Shown: positions 53,556 to 62,594, counted from the first letter of the stretch. The stretch: 64,000 nucleotides of DNA from an uncultured Clostridium sp. (GCF_934754925.1 NZ_CAKVJA010000001.1:62001-126000); one strand, 5' to 3'. Notes: generated from the letters alone by a model not told the origin. Made by a program: numbers and translations.

Positions 53556-54806
53556 ATGTATGATTTAATAGTAATAGGTGGAGGGCCAGCTGGTTTAGCT
53601 GCAGCATATGAAGCTAAGTCAGAGGGAGTTGATAAAATTTTGATAATAGAAAGAGATAAGGAGTTAGGAGGTATTTTAAATCAATGTATTCATAATGGAT
53701 TTGGTCTTCATACATTTAAAGAAGAGCTTACAGGACCAGAGTATGCTGAAAGGTTTATTGATATGGTTACTGCAACAGATATAGAGGTTAAGCTTGATAC
53801 AATGGTTTTAGAGGTAGATAAGCGTAAAGTTGTACATGCAGTTAACAGTAAAGATGGGTATATGACATTAGAAGCAAGATCAATAGTTCTCGCAATGGGA
53901 TGTAGAGAAAGAAGCAGAGGGGCAATATCTATACCTGGAGATAGACCATCAGGAATATTCACAGCGGGAGCAGCTCAGAGGTATATAAATATGGAAGGGT
54001 ATATGCCAGGTAAAAATGTATTAATATTAGGATCTGGAGATATTGGTCTTATAATGGCTAGAAGAATGACTTTAGAAGGAGCAAGTGTTAAGGGTGTTAT
54101 TGAAGTAATGCCATATTCTAATGGGTTAAATAGAAATATAGTTCAATGTTTAAATGATTATAATATACCATTATATTTATCTTACACCGTTATAGACATA
54201 ATAGGAAAAGAAAGATTGGAAAAGGTTATAATAGCAAAAGTTGATAAAGATAGACAACCAATTAAAGGAACTGAAATAGAATTTGATGTAGATACTTTAT
54301 TATTATCTATTGGGTTGATTCCTGAAAATGAATTATCAAGTAAAGCTGGTATAGAAAAGGATAATAGAACTAATGGATTAGTTGTAAATGAAAGTATGGA
54401 AACATCAATAGAAGGAATTTTTGCTTGTGGCAATGTTTTACATGTACATGATTTAGTTGATTTTGTTAGTGAAGAAGCTAAAAGAGCAGGCAAGTCTGTT
54501 TCTAAATATTTAATGGGAAAAATGAAGTCAAAAAACTATATAAATATAGTTAATGGAGAAAGTATAAATTATACTGTACCTCAAAAGTTAAATATAAATT
54601 CTATAGAAGATAAGCTTATTATATTTATGAGGGTGAATAATATTTATAATAATAAAAAGATTATTGTAAGAACAGGTAAAAATATAGTTGCGGAGTTTAA
54701 AAGAAAACATTTAGTTCCTTCTGAAATGGAAAAAATAATTATAAATAAATCTTTTTTAGAAAATATAAAAGGTGACTTGGTAGTTTCTTTAGAGGATGGT
54801 GAATAA
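53556..54806 (+). CDS. Pyridine-nucleotide-disulfide-type FAD oxidoreductase (GlpB-like partner)
   Basis: 416 residues. N-terminal FAD loop VIGGGPAGLAAAYEA, a cysteine segment LNQCIHNGFGLHTFKEE, the GCRERSRGAISIPGDRPSG motif, an internal NAD(P) loop LILGSGDIGLIMARRM and a FAD-contacting IFACGNVLHVHDLVD. Proteins of this type are always found with a GlpA-like flavoprotein and DUF1667, and probably link glycerol-3-phosphate oxidation to NAD(P). It overlaps or touches the following DUF1667 gene, implying a complex. Confidence 0.82.
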   Translation: MYDLIVIGGGPAGLAAAYEAKSEGVDKILIIERDKELGGILNQCIHNGFGLHTFKEELTGPEYAERFIDMVTATDIEVKLDTMVLEVDKRKVVHAVNSKDGYMTLEARSIVLAMGCRERSRGAISIPGDRPSGIFTAGAAQRYINMEGYMPGKNVLILGSGDIGLIMARRMTLEGASVKGVIEVMPYSNGLNRNIVQCLNDYNIPLYLSYTVIDIIGKERLEKVIIAKVDKDRQPIKGTEIEFDVDTLLLSIGLIPENELSSKAGIEKDNRTNGLVVNESMETSIEGIFACGNVLHVHDLVDFVSEEAKRAGKSVSKYLMGKMKSKNYINIVNGESINYTVPQKLNINSIEDKLIIFMRVNNIYNNKKIIVRTGKNIVAEFKRKHLVPSEMEKIIINKSFLENIKGDLVVSLEDGE

Positions 54807-54807
54807 T

Positions 54808-55161
54808 TTGGAGAGAAAATTAATATGTATATGTTGTCCTATGGGATGTAATTTAACTGTAGATGCTGAAAATAAAAGGGTTTATGGGAATACATGCAAA
54901 CGTGGAGAAATATATGGATTAAATGAAGTTATTAATCCAGTTAGAGTAATTACCTCTACAGTGAAAATTAAAGATGCGTTCTTACCTGTATTACCAGTTA
55001 AAACAAATGGTGCTATTCCCAAGAATTTAAATTTTGAAGTTATGAAAGTAATTAATAGTATTACTGTTATAGCTCCTATTAAGTGTGGAGATATTATTAT
55101 AAGCAATATCTTGAATACAGGTATAGGTTTAGTTGCAACTAAGAGTATGAATAGATTATAA
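54808..55161 (+). CDS. DUF1667 protein of the glycerol-3-phosphate oxidation set
   Basis: 117 residues starting MERKLICICCPMGCNLTVD. The N-terminal CICCPMGC, a second pair around GNTCKRGEIYG and a late CGD provide Cys ligands typical of DUF1667, probably an Fe-S or metal site. TTG 54808 is chosen as start because GGTGA (54798-54802) is 5 nt upstream; the in-frame ATG 54796 directly abuts AGAGG and leaves no spacing. Always linked to the two flavoproteins upstream; probably an electron-transfer or assembly subunit. Confidence 0.78.
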   Translation: MERKLICICCPMGCNLTVDAENKRVYGNTCKRGEIYGLNEVINPVRVITSTVKIKDAFLPVLPVKTNGAIPKNLNFEVMKVINSITVIAPIKCGDIIISNILNTGIGLVATKSMNRL

Positions 55162-55301
55162 GTAATTAGAATAATCCCAGCAGATAAAAGGTTAAGGGTT
55201 TATTTGTTGGGATATTAAATTCTAAATTTAAAAGTATATGACATATGGTAAATATAGTATATAATATACATAATATGATATAAAAACGAGGAGAAAGTTT
55301 A

Positions 55302-55946
55302 ATGCCTAAGTTAATAAAAATACAAAATCCTAAATTTATTGATGATGTTAAAAATATTGTAGATATAAGAGATGAATTTATATATAGTGAAAAAATACAA
55401 AATAAACTTATAGAAAACACAGATATTGAAAGTAAGAATGATATAGGTATTACTATAGATTCCTGTATATTTAATAATGTAACTTTTATTGATTGTAATT
55501 TTGAAAGAATTGATTTAATAGATACAATATTTAAAAATTGTGATTTGTCTAATGTATCATTTATTGGTGGGAGCATACATAGAACTCAATTTATAAATTG
55601 TAAACTAATTGGAACAAGATTTGATGAATGTAACTTAAAAAATACTTTGTTTGAAAATATATTAGGAAAATACTCTAATTTTTCTTTTAGTAAAATAAAT
55701 AATGTAAACTTTGTGGAATGTAATATGATGGAAGTTGCATTACAAGAAGTTAATCTAGAAAAATGTGTATTTGAAAATTGTAATTTAACTAATGGATTTT
55801 TTAGTAAAACATTCCTAGGAAAAATTGATTTTACTACTTGTGATATTACAAATATCGATGTAGATATCCCTAATATATATGGTACTACAGTAACAACAAT
55901 GCAAGCTTTAGAGTTAAGTAGATTATTAGGATTAAATATAAAATAA
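55302..55946 (+). CDS. Pentapeptide-repeat protein with cysteine ladder
   Basis: 214 residues. From about residue 55 on it is a right-handed quadrilateral beta-helix of A(D/N)LXX-like pentapeptides centred on F/L/I. Cys occupies the i-2 slot unusually often, in DCNF, NCDL, NCKL, ECNL, ECNM, KCVF, NCNL and TCDI. Such DNA-mimic folds can protect gyrase (Qnr, MfpA), but many have other or unknown roles, and this one lacks clear Qnr features. ATG 55302 follows a GAGGAGAAAG site. Monocistronic, followed by a terminator. Confidence 0.85.
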   Translation: MPKLIKIQNPKFIDDVKNIVDIRDEFIYSEKIQNKLIENTDIESKNDIGITIDSCIFNNVTFIDCNFERIDLIDTIFKNCDLSNVSFIGGSIHRTQFINCKLIGTRFDECNLKNTLFENILGKYSNFSFSKINNVNFVECNMMEVALQEVNLEKCVFENCNLTNGFFSKTFLGKIDFTTCDITNIDVDIPNIYGTTVTTMQALELSRLLGLNIK

Positions 55947-55958
55947 ACTATTAAAACT

Positions 55959-55987
55959 ATCTATGAAAAATCATAGATATTTTTTTA
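55959..55987 (+). terminator. Terminator after the pentapeptide gene
   Basis: ATCTATGA / TCATAGAT, 4-nt A loop, then ATTTTTTT. Confidence 0.85.
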
Positions 55988-56051
55988 TAATAATATTTTA
56001 GTTTAATGGGGAAAATAATACAGATACTGATATGAATTGGATGTGATATAT

Positions 56052-57095
56052 ATGAAAATTCTAAAATACATGTTGATTTTTATTCCAATCAGCATAGTAG
56101 GAAAATTTATGAACTTTTCCCCAGCAGTTATGTTTATTTTAGCAGCCTTATCAATTGTACCTCTTGCAGGATTAATGGGAGAAGGTACAGAAGAAATATC
56201 TTTTTATTCGGGACCTAAAATTGGAGGCTTTTTAAATGCAACCTTCGGAAATGCAACAGAATTAATAATATCATTTTTTGCATTAAAGGAAGGATTATTT
56301 GAAGTTGTTAAATCTTCAATAGCTGGATCAATAATAGGAAATATTTTATTAGTATTAGGTGCTAGTATGTTAATGGGAGGTATTAAGCATAAAAGTCAAA
56401 AATTTAATAGAAATATAGTAGAAGTAACATCAAGTATGTTACTATTTGCAGTTATAGGATTATCTATACCTGCAGTATTTACTCATACCTTTTCTAGTGA
56501 TTTGTTAAATACTAAATATGAGGGATTAAGTATAGCAGTAGCAGTTATAATGTTTATACTATACATATTAAGCTTAGTATTTTCTTTCTTTACTCATAAG
56601 GAGTTATATGCAGTTAATTACGAAGAAGAAGGAAAGGCAAAATGGTCATTAAAAAAAGCTATAATAATATTAATAATAGTTACTATTTTTATTGCAATTG
56701 AAAGTGAATTTTTAGTAGGTGGAGTAGAAGGAATAACTAGTAAATTAGGTTTAAGCGAATCTTTTGTAGGTATTATATTAATTCCGATTATAGGAAATGC
56801 AGCAGAACATACTACTGCAATTACAATGGCATTAAAAAATAAGATGGATGTTTCAATTGAAATTGCAATAGGCTCAAGTTTACAAATAATATTATTTGTT
56901 GCTCCAGTACTTGTGTTTTTAAGCTTAATGTTTACACCTATGACTATAATATTTAATCAATTTGAATTAATTGCTCTTATTGTTTCAGTTTTAATAGCTA
57001 ATAAAGTAGCTAGTGATGGTGAATCCAATTGGTTAGAAGGAGCTCAGTTAGTTGCTGTATATTTAATAATTGCAGATGGATTCTTTATAGTATAA
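56052..57095 (+). CDS. cax: Calcium/proton exchanger (CaCA family)
   Basis: 347 residues with about ten to eleven membrane helices. The two inverted alpha-repeat ion-binding motifs are present: GNATELIISFFAL (about 70) and GNAAEHTTAITMA (about 245). It exports Ca2+ using the proton gradient. ATG 56052 is preferred over TTG 56037, since GGATGTGAT lies 7 nt before the ATG. Single gene; followed by a region with a 12-bp perfect palindrome and a small Cys-rich gene. Confidence 0.93.
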   Translation: MKILKYMLIFIPISIVGKFMNFSPAVMFILAALSIVPLAGLMGEGTEEISFYSGPKIGGFLNATFGNATELIISFFALKEGLFEVVKSSIAGSIIGNILLVLGASMLMGGIKHKSQKFNRNIVEVTSSMLLFAVIGLSIPAVFTHTFSSDLLNTKYEGLSIAVAVIMFILYILSLVFSFFTHKELYAVNYEEEGKAKWSLKKAIIILIIVTIFIAIESEFLVGGVEGITSKLGLSESFVGIILIPIIGNAAEHTTAITMALKNKMDVSIEIAIGSSLQIILFVAPVLVFLSLMFTPMTIIFNQFELIALIVSVLIANKVASDGESNWLEGAQLVAVYLIIADGFFIV

Positions 57096-57117
57096 AGTTA
57101 ACATCACATAATAATAC

Positions 57118-57129
57118 TACTAATTAGTA
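57118..57129. promoter_or_regulatory. Perfect 12-bp palindrome upstream of the Cys-rich gene
   Basis: TACTAATTAGTA is its own reverse complement and lies about 100 nt upstream of the 39-residue Cys-rich gene and just after cax. A possible operator; too AT-rich to be sure. Confidence 0.3.
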
Positions 57130-57226
57130 CTGTAATTACATAGCATTATATATCTATAAATGAGTAAAATAACTTTGTAATGTGAAATAACATTATAATG
57201 TATTTTCTTATAGGAGGAATAATACT

Positions 57227-57346
57227 ATGAGTGAAAAACATAGCTGTTGTTGTTCAAGTCAACAAGAAAAAGAAAAAAAGGCAAATAACTGTGGATGTAA
57301 ACATAGAAAAGGGAAAAAGGCTCAAAATATAAAAGAAAATTATTAG
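57227..57346 (+). CDS. 39-residue cysteine-rich peptide
   Basis: ATG 57227 follows TAGGAGGAAT with good spacing; the frame ends at TAG 57344-57346. The sequence has a CCC triplet (HSCCCSSQQ) and a CGCKH motif, i.e. five Cys and two His in 39 residues, between Lys-rich segments. This suggests binding of a soft metal or a zinc-knuckle-like fold. A terminator follows, so it is a free-standing gene. No family recognised. Confidence 0.7.
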   Translation: MSEKHSCCCSSQQEKEKKANNCGCKHRKGKKAQNIKENY

Positions 57347-57351
57347 AAAAT

Positions 57352-57392
57352 AAATGGCTAGTGTATGCTATATACTAGCTATTTATTTTTTA
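57352..57392 (+). terminator. Terminator after the Cys-rich gene
   Basis: AAATGGCTAGTGTAT pairs with ATATACTAGCTATTT (two G:U), tight loop, then TATTTTTT. Confidence 0.82.
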
Positions 57393-57494
57393 TATAAAAA
57401 AATTGAATAATTCAAATTAATATATATAATTAATAATAGAAAAATGATATTATATAAATTAAAATGAGATTATATATAAACAAGGTGGATGCAA

Positions 57495-58658
57495 ATGGAA
57501 GAATTAAAAAAAGCATTAGATGAAGTATTTAAAGATGAAATAATAAAAGTTGTTATAAGTAATAAGATTAATAAAGAAATTAAATACAATAAGATATCAG
57601 TTAATCTAAAGGAAACAAATAAAGGTAGATTTTATCAAATAGAAAAATTTACTGATAAACAGGTTTTTCATGAAAATGTAAATGTAGAAAGTATTAATGA
57701 AAAAATATATGAGTGCTTAAATGGAGCTTATAAACAACTTTCAGCATGGTCAGATAATTATACATATGATATGAAAATATCAAAAAAGGGAAAAGTATTT
57801 TTAGGTAAAAAGAAAAGCGATAATTCCAAGGTTGTTAAAAAGGGACATAATAAAGAGAAAAATTATATATTAAAAGAAGGTATGATAATTGAGCCTCTTA
57901 TAGATTTAGGTGTATTTACTAAGGAGGGGAAAGTTGTTAATTCTAAATATGATAAATACAAACAAATAAATAGATTTATTGAAATAATTGATGATGAAAT
58001 TAAAAAGAATAATTATAAAGAGTTAACAATACTAGACTTTGGATGCGGTAAATCCTATTTAACATTTGTATTATATTATTATTTTGTTAAAATAAAGAAT
58101 ATAAATGTTAAAATGATAGGTTTAGATCTAAAAGAAGATGTAATTAAGAAATGTAATGAAATAGCTCAAAGATATAAATATGAAAACTTACACTTTGAAT
58201 TAGGGGATATTAATGGATTTAAATATAATAACAAGGTTGATATGGTAATAACATTACATGCATGTGATACAGCAACAGATTATGCACTATATAATGCTGT
58301 TAAGTGGAATAGTAAAATGATTTTCTCTGTACCATGTTGTCAGCATGAATTTAATAGTCAAATGAAAGCTGATGAATTATCAATATTAACTAAATACGGT
58401 ATAGTTCAAGAAAGAGTAGCTGCTTTAATGACTGATAGTGTAAGAGCAAACTTATTAGAATGTGCAGGGTATAAGACTCAACTATTAGAATTTATAGATA
58501 TTTCACATTCTCCAAAAAACATTTTAATTAGAGCCTCAAAATCAAATATATCAAAGGAAAAAAGAGAAAAATCTCTTAAAGAGGTTAATAATTTAATTGA
58601 AACATTTAATTTTAATCCAACGCTATATAGTTTATTAAAAAATGATAATTTAATCTAA
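57495..58658 (+). CDS. SAM-dependent methyltransferase (METTL25/PF13679-like)
   Basis: 387 residues. An N-terminal domain of about 165 residues precedes a class I methyltransferase core. This has TILDFGCGKSYLTFVLYYY (motif I), the acidic MIGLDLKEDVI, THLACDTATDYAL-type segment (VITLHACDTATDYAL) and FSVPCCQHEFN. HACD and PCCQHE are hallmarks of the PF13679/METTL25 group, thought to act on RNA or protein. ATG 57495 is preferred to ATG 57489, which directly abuts the AAGGTGG site. Substrate unknown. Ends at a terminator before cls. Confidence 0.82.
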   Translation: MEELKKALDEVFKDEIIKVVISNKINKEIKYNKISVNLKETNKGRFYQIEKFTDKQVFHENVNVESINEKIYECLNGAYKQLSAWSDNYTYDMKISKKGKVFLGKKKSDNSKVVKKGHNKEKNYILKEGMIIEPLIDLGVFTKEGKVVNSKYDKYKQINRFIEIIDDEIKKNNYKELTILDFGCGKSYLTFVLYYYFVKIKNINVKMIGLDLKEDVIKKCNEIAQRYKYENLHFELGDINGFKYNNKVDMVITLHACDTATDYALYNAVKWNSKMIFSVPCCQHEFNSQMKADELSILTKYGIVQERVAALMTDSVRANLLECAGYKTQLLEFIDISHSPKNILIRASKSNISKEKREKSLKEVNNLIETFNFNPTLYSLLKNDNLI

Positions 58659-58664
58659 TTAATG

Positions 58665-58700
58665 AAAGCAGTAAAGATTTACATTTACTGCTTTTATTTT
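58665..58700 (+). terminator. Terminator after the methyltransferase
   Basis: AAAGCAGTAAA / TTTACTGCTTT stem with an 8-nt loop and T-rich tail, 60 nt before cls. Confidence 0.8.
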
Positions 58701-58723
58701 TAAATATATGTAAGGAGAGTTTT

Positions 58724-60268
58724 ATGAAGGTAGTTAGAAAGAAACCTTTTAATGTTGTTATTTATGGAAGAAGTTTAATGATAATAGCTTTATTAATAAT
58801 ACAGATTGCTATATTAGGGTTTACATTTAGGTGGTTAAGTGAATACTTCCCATATATATATGGTGGATTTACTACACTTACAGTAATTTTAGTTATTTAT
58901 ATTTTAAATAAAAATGAAAATCCATCCTTTAAATTAGCATGGATAGTACCTTTTGTTGTGTCACCTGTTTTTGGGGCGTTATTTTATTTGTTTGTAAAGT
59001 TTCAAGTTGAAAGTAAACTTATTAACTATAAATTACTAAAAATTATAGGAGAAACCCAACAATATCTATCACAAGATAAGAAAGTTATTGATGAACTAGA
59101 AAAGATGGACATGCAAGTAGCTAATTTAGCTAAATATATGATTAATACAGGTGGATATCCTATTTATAAAAATACAAATATAGAATACTTTTCTTTAGGT
59201 GAAGAGAAGTTTAAGGAAATGAAACGACAAATAAAAAAAGCTCAAAAATTTATTTTTATGGAATATTTTATTGTTGAAGAAAGTTATATGTGGAATTCTA
59301 TTTTAGAACTGCTAGAAGAAAAGGTGAAAGAAGGTGTTGAAGTTAGATTTATGTATGATGGTATGTGCTCATTATCATTATTACCATATGATTATCCTAA
59401 GACACTAGAAAAGTTAGGGATAAAGTGTAAAATCTTTTCTCCACTTAGACCAGTTCTTTCAACAGCTCAGAATAATAGAGACCATAGAAAAATACTTGTT
59501 ATTGATGGAACAGTAGCCTTTAATGGGGGAATAAACTTAGGAGATGAATATATAAACCGTATTGAAAAGTATGGGCACTGGAAAGATACTGCAATAATGT
59601 TAACTGGAGATGCAGTAAAAAGTTTCACTTTGATGTTTTTACAAATGTGGAATATTAATGAAAAGAATCATGATGATTTTGAAAAATATATATCTATAGA
59701 AAAAGAAGAACAGAATACTATTGGATATGTAATGCCTTATGGTGATAGCCCTTTAGATAATGAAAGTGTTGGGGAAAATGTATATTTAGATATATTAGCT
59801 ACAGCTAAAAAATATGTTCATATTATGACGCCATATTTAATTATTGATAATGAAATGATGACGGCTTTAACATATGCAGCGAAAAGAGATGTTGATGTAA
59901 AATTAATATTACCAGGTATTCCTGATAAAAAAAGCGCATTTATGTTAGCAAGAACATATTATCCTGAACTTATACAAGCTGGTGTTAAGCTATATGAGTA
60001 CACTCCAGGTTTTGTACATGCTAAGGTATTTTCAAGTGATGATGAAAAAGCTGTAGTAGGAACCATAAATTTAGATTTTAGAAGCTTATATCTTCACTTT
60101 GAATGTGCAACCTTCTTTTATAAAAGTAATACTATAAAGTCTGTAGAAAATGATTTTCAAAATACATTATTAAAATGTAAGTTGGTAACTATGGAGGATT
60201 ATAAGAAATTAAATATTTTTTATAAAATTGGTGGAGGAATTTTAAAATTAATTGCACCATTAATGTAG
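58724..60268 (+). CDS. cls: Cardiolipin synthase
   Basis: 514 residues. Two N-terminal membrane helices (about 12-70) precede two phospholipase-D domains, each with an HKD motif: HRKILVIDGTVAFNGGINLGDEY region (about 250) and HAKVFSSDDEKAVVGTINLDFRS region (about 430). It joins two phosphatidylglycerol molecules to give cardiolipin and glycerol at the membrane. AAGGAGAG precedes ATG 58724. Bounded by terminators on both sides. Confidence 0.95.
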   Translation: MKVVRKKPFNVVIYGRSLMIIALLIIQIAILGFTFRWLSEYFPYIYGGFTTLTVILVIYILNKNENPSFKLAWIVPFVVSPVFGALFYLFVKFQVESKLINYKLLKIIGETQQYLSQDKKVIDELEKMDMQVANLAKYMINTGGYPIYKNTNIEYFSLGEEKFKEMKRQIKKAQKFIFMEYFIVEESYMWNSILELLEEKVKEGVEVRFMYDGMCSLSLLPYDYPKTLEKLGIKCKIFSPLRPVLSTAQNNRDHRKILVIDGTVAFNGGINLGDEYINRIEKYGHWKDTAIMLTGDAVKSFTLMFLQMWNINEKNHDDFEKYISIEKEEQNTIGYVMPYGDSPLDNESVGENVYLDILATAKKYVHIMTPYLIIDNEMMTALTYAAKRDVDVKLILPGIPDKKSAFMLARTYYPELIQAGVKLYEYTPGFVHAKVFSSDDEKAVVGTINLDFRSLYLHFECATFFYKSNTIKSVENDFQNTLLKCKLVTMEDYKKLNIFYKIGGGILKLIAPLM

Positions 60269-60277
60269 CAAATAAAA

Positions 60278-60319
60278 AATAATAATGAAAGAATACAACT
60301 CTTTCATTATTATTTTTTT
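60278..60319 (+). terminator. Terminator after cls
   Basis: AATAATAATGAAAGA / TCTTTCATTATTATT stem with 7-nt loop and T-run. Confidence 0.88.
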
Positions 60320-60401
60320 ATTTGTCTTAAAAGATAAAATAATTACATAATAATAGAATGTACAAGCATTTTTATAAATATCATAAGGGGGAATGATTAC
60401 T

Positions 60402-61787
60402 TTGATTAATAATAATAAAAATAGTATAACATTTATAACAATTACTACTATTTTTACTTTATTAATAATATATTTTTTAATTTCTATATATTTTAATAAT
60501 CACTTTCTAATAGGAACATATATAAATGGTGTAAATGTATCATTTAAAACAGTAGAAGAAGCTGATAATAAATTATTAAATGAATCATATAATTATGTTT
60601 TAGAAATTAGGGAGAGAAAAGATATAATAGAGTATATTAAAGGTGATAAAATTAATTTTAAATATAATGGAACGGATAAAATTGGTGAGTTAAAGAAAAA
60701 ACAAAATGGCTTTTTATGGCCTAAGTTTTTATTTACTAAAGAGGATTATAATATAAATAATATTTATTCTTATGAAAAAGCTTTACTTGATGAGGAATTT
60801 AATGAGTTATCATGTTTTGATAAGGAGAATATTATTGAGCCTTTAGATGCTTGTTTCCATTATAATGGTACTGAATATGAGATAATTGAAGAAGTATATG
60901 GAAATAAAGTTAATAAAGATTATTTATATGCTTATATATTGAATTCTGTATTAATAGGAAGAAAAGCTATTGATTTAGAGGATATAAATGCTTATGAATA
61001 TCCAGACTTTACATCAACCAGTGAAAAAGTTATAGAAGCTCAAAAACAATTAAATACATTTGTAGCAACTACAGTATATTATAATTTTGATGACGAAATA
61101 GAAATTTTAGATGGAGGTATTATTAACGAGTGGTTAGAAGTAGATCAATCTATGGATGTTGTACTTAACGAAAAGAAAATTAAAGAATATTTAAATGATC
61201 TAAGCGTTAAATATGACACTTATGGAAAAACTCGTACTTTTAAAACTACAACAGGAAGAACAGTTGAAGTAGTGGGGGGGAATTATGGATGGAAGATTGA
61301 TAAAACCAAAGAGTTTGATGAATTAATCAATAATGTAAAAAATGGTGAAACCGTAAAAAGGAAGCCTTTATATATACAAGAAGCATGGGGAACTAGAGAA
61401 AATGATATTGGAAATACTTATGTAGAAATAAATTTAACTAATCAATGTTTATGGTTTTATAAAAATGGAGAGTTAATTGTACAAGGAGATATTGTAACTG
61501 GGAATGTAAGTCGGGGAAATGCAACTCCACAGGGCACTTATGTATTAAACTATAAGCAAAAAAATGCAACATTAAAGGGTCAAGGATATAGTTCTGATGT
61601 TAAGTATTGGATGCCGTTCAATTGTAATATTGGTATACATGATGCAAGTTGGAGAGGAGCTTTTGGAGGTTCTATTTACAAGTCTGATGGGAGCCATGGA
61701 TGTGTAAATGCACCTGAGTATTTGGCTAAAAAAATATATGAAAATATAGAACCAGGAACTCCTATTGTTTGTTACAAGGAGAAATAG
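60402..61787 (+). CDS. L,D-transpeptidase (YkuD) with peptidoglycan-binding-4-like domain
   Basis: 461 residues. One N-terminal membrane anchor (about 8-32), then a long extracytoplasmic region including a PG_binding_4-like part (about 200-320, with VEVVGGNYGWKIDKTKE) and a YkuD catalytic domain. The latter has IGIHDASWRGAFGG and the active-site SHGCVNAPEYLAKKIYE (Cys about 434). It forms 3-3 peptidoglycan cross-links or attaches proteins. TTG 60402 is preferred over ATG 60393, because AAGGGGGA ends right at 60392 and leaves no spacing for the ATG. Monocistronic. Confidence 0.9.
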   Translation: MINNNKNSITFITITTIFTLLIIYFLISIYFNNHFLIGTYINGVNVSFKTVEEADNKLLNESYNYVLEIRERKDIIEYIKGDKINFKYNGTDKIGELKKKQNGFLWPKFLFTKEDYNINNIYSYEKALLDEEFNELSCFDKENIIEPLDACFHYNGTEYEIIEEVYGNKVNKDYLYAYILNSVLIGRKAIDLEDINAYEYPDFTSTSEKVIEAQKQLNTFVATTVYYNFDDEIEILDGGIINEWLEVDQSMDVVLNEKKIKEYLNDLSVKYDTYGKTRTFKTTTGRTVEVVGGNYGWKIDKTKEFDELINNVKNGETVKRKPLYIQEAWGTRENDIGNTYVEINLTNQCLWFYKNGELIVQGDIVTGNVSRGNATPQGTYVLNYKQKNATLKGQGYSSDVKYWMPFNCNIGIHDASWRGAFGGSIYKSDGSHGCVNAPEYLAKKIYENIEPGTPIVCYKEK

Positions 61788-61861
61788 AAATAAAAATATA
61801 AATATGATAGATAATATAGTAACTTTCATAGTGCACAGAAAAGATAAGATCAAATAGAGAA

Positions 61862-61914
61862 AATAAGAAGGATTATATTTTGATTTGTTTTAATATAATC
61901 CTTCTTATTATTTT
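61862..61914 (+). terminator. Terminator after the L,D-transpeptidase
   Basis: AATAAGAAGGATTATATT pairs perfectly with AATATAATCCTTCTTATT around an 11-nt loop, followed by ATTTT. Confidence 0.9.
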
Positions 61915-61997
61915 AGTAATAATTTATTAGTATACATAATAAAATATATTAAGTTTAAATTATAAAATTAAAATCTCAATTAAAGGGGTGAAAATTT

Positions 61998-62150
61998 ATG
62001 GTAAATAGAACAGAGACCATAATTTTAAAATTATCAAGAAATGATGAAAGAAAGATTAGAGATAAAGCTATAATAAATAATAAAAGCATAACTGAATATA
62101 TAAAGCAAATATGTATATATGATCCCTGGATTGAAAACTATGAGGAATAA
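61998..62150 (+). CDS. 50-residue ribbon-helix-helix-like protein
   Basis: ATG 61998 follows AGGGGTGAAA; stop TAA 62148-62150. The sequence reads as a short strand (TETIILKLS), a helix (NDERKIRDKAIINN) and a second helix (KSITEYIKQIC), the order of an RHH (MetJ/Arc, CopG, MobC-type) DNA-binding fold. The S-T-E-Y-I turn is typical. It ends 6 nt before a gene encoding a membrane protein with a similar C-terminal pattern. Could be an autoregulator or antitoxin-like protein; no toxin is obvious. Confidence 0.65.
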   Translation: MVNRTETIILKLSRNDERKIRDKAIINNKSITEYIKQICIYDPWIENYEE

Positions 62151-62156
62151 GGGAAT

Positions 62157-62429
62157 ATGGACTTTGTAAGTGGCAGTATATTACATAAGTTATTTATTAT
62201 TTTTTATATTCTTATTATAGTTTATGGATTTTATTCTGATATTAAAGAGAAAAATAAAATTGAAAAAAGAATAAAAGAAAAAATAGATGATCAATACAAA
62301 ACAGAGATATTATTAGAAATAGATGAAGATGAAAAGTATATGTTGAGAAATTTAGCCTGTGATTATGGATATGATTCAATAGAAGAATTTATAGTCAAGA
62401 TATTGAATCAAGAAATAAATAAAGAATGA
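62157..62429 (+). CDS. Membrane-anchored protein with RHH-like C-terminal region
   Basis: 90 residues. One membrane helix (about 9-25, LHKLFIIFYILIIVYGF) is followed by a basic coiled segment (DIKEKNKIEKRIKEKI). A C-terminal part reads strand EILLEID, helix EDEKYMLRNLACDYG and helix SIEEFIVKILNQE, the same strand-helix-helix order as the preceding 50-residue protein. AAGGGAAT precedes ATG 62157. The two genes are almost certainly co-transcribed. No family recognised; a membrane-tethered RHH-like protein is unusual. Confidence 0.65.
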   Translation: MDFVSGSILHKLFIIFYILIIVYGFYSDIKEKNKIEKRIKEKIDDQYKTEILLEIDEDEKYMLRNLACDYGYDSIEEFIVKILNQEINKE

Positions 62430-62594
62430 ATTATCTAATAATAATTATTATCTATTGATAGTGTTGTAATATTGTAGTATATTAAAAGTAATAAAACACA
62501 CTACATATATTTGTTTGTAGGTTTAAGCTTAATTTACTAAATTAGTGATTTAGAATTTTACTTAGTATAAATATATAATATTGGAGGGCTACAC

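Noticed and set aside
55162..55301. Imperfect hairpin AATCCCAGCA / TGTTGGGATATT after the DUF1667 gene
   Set aside because: Large loop, mismatches and no T-run; not supported as a terminator.
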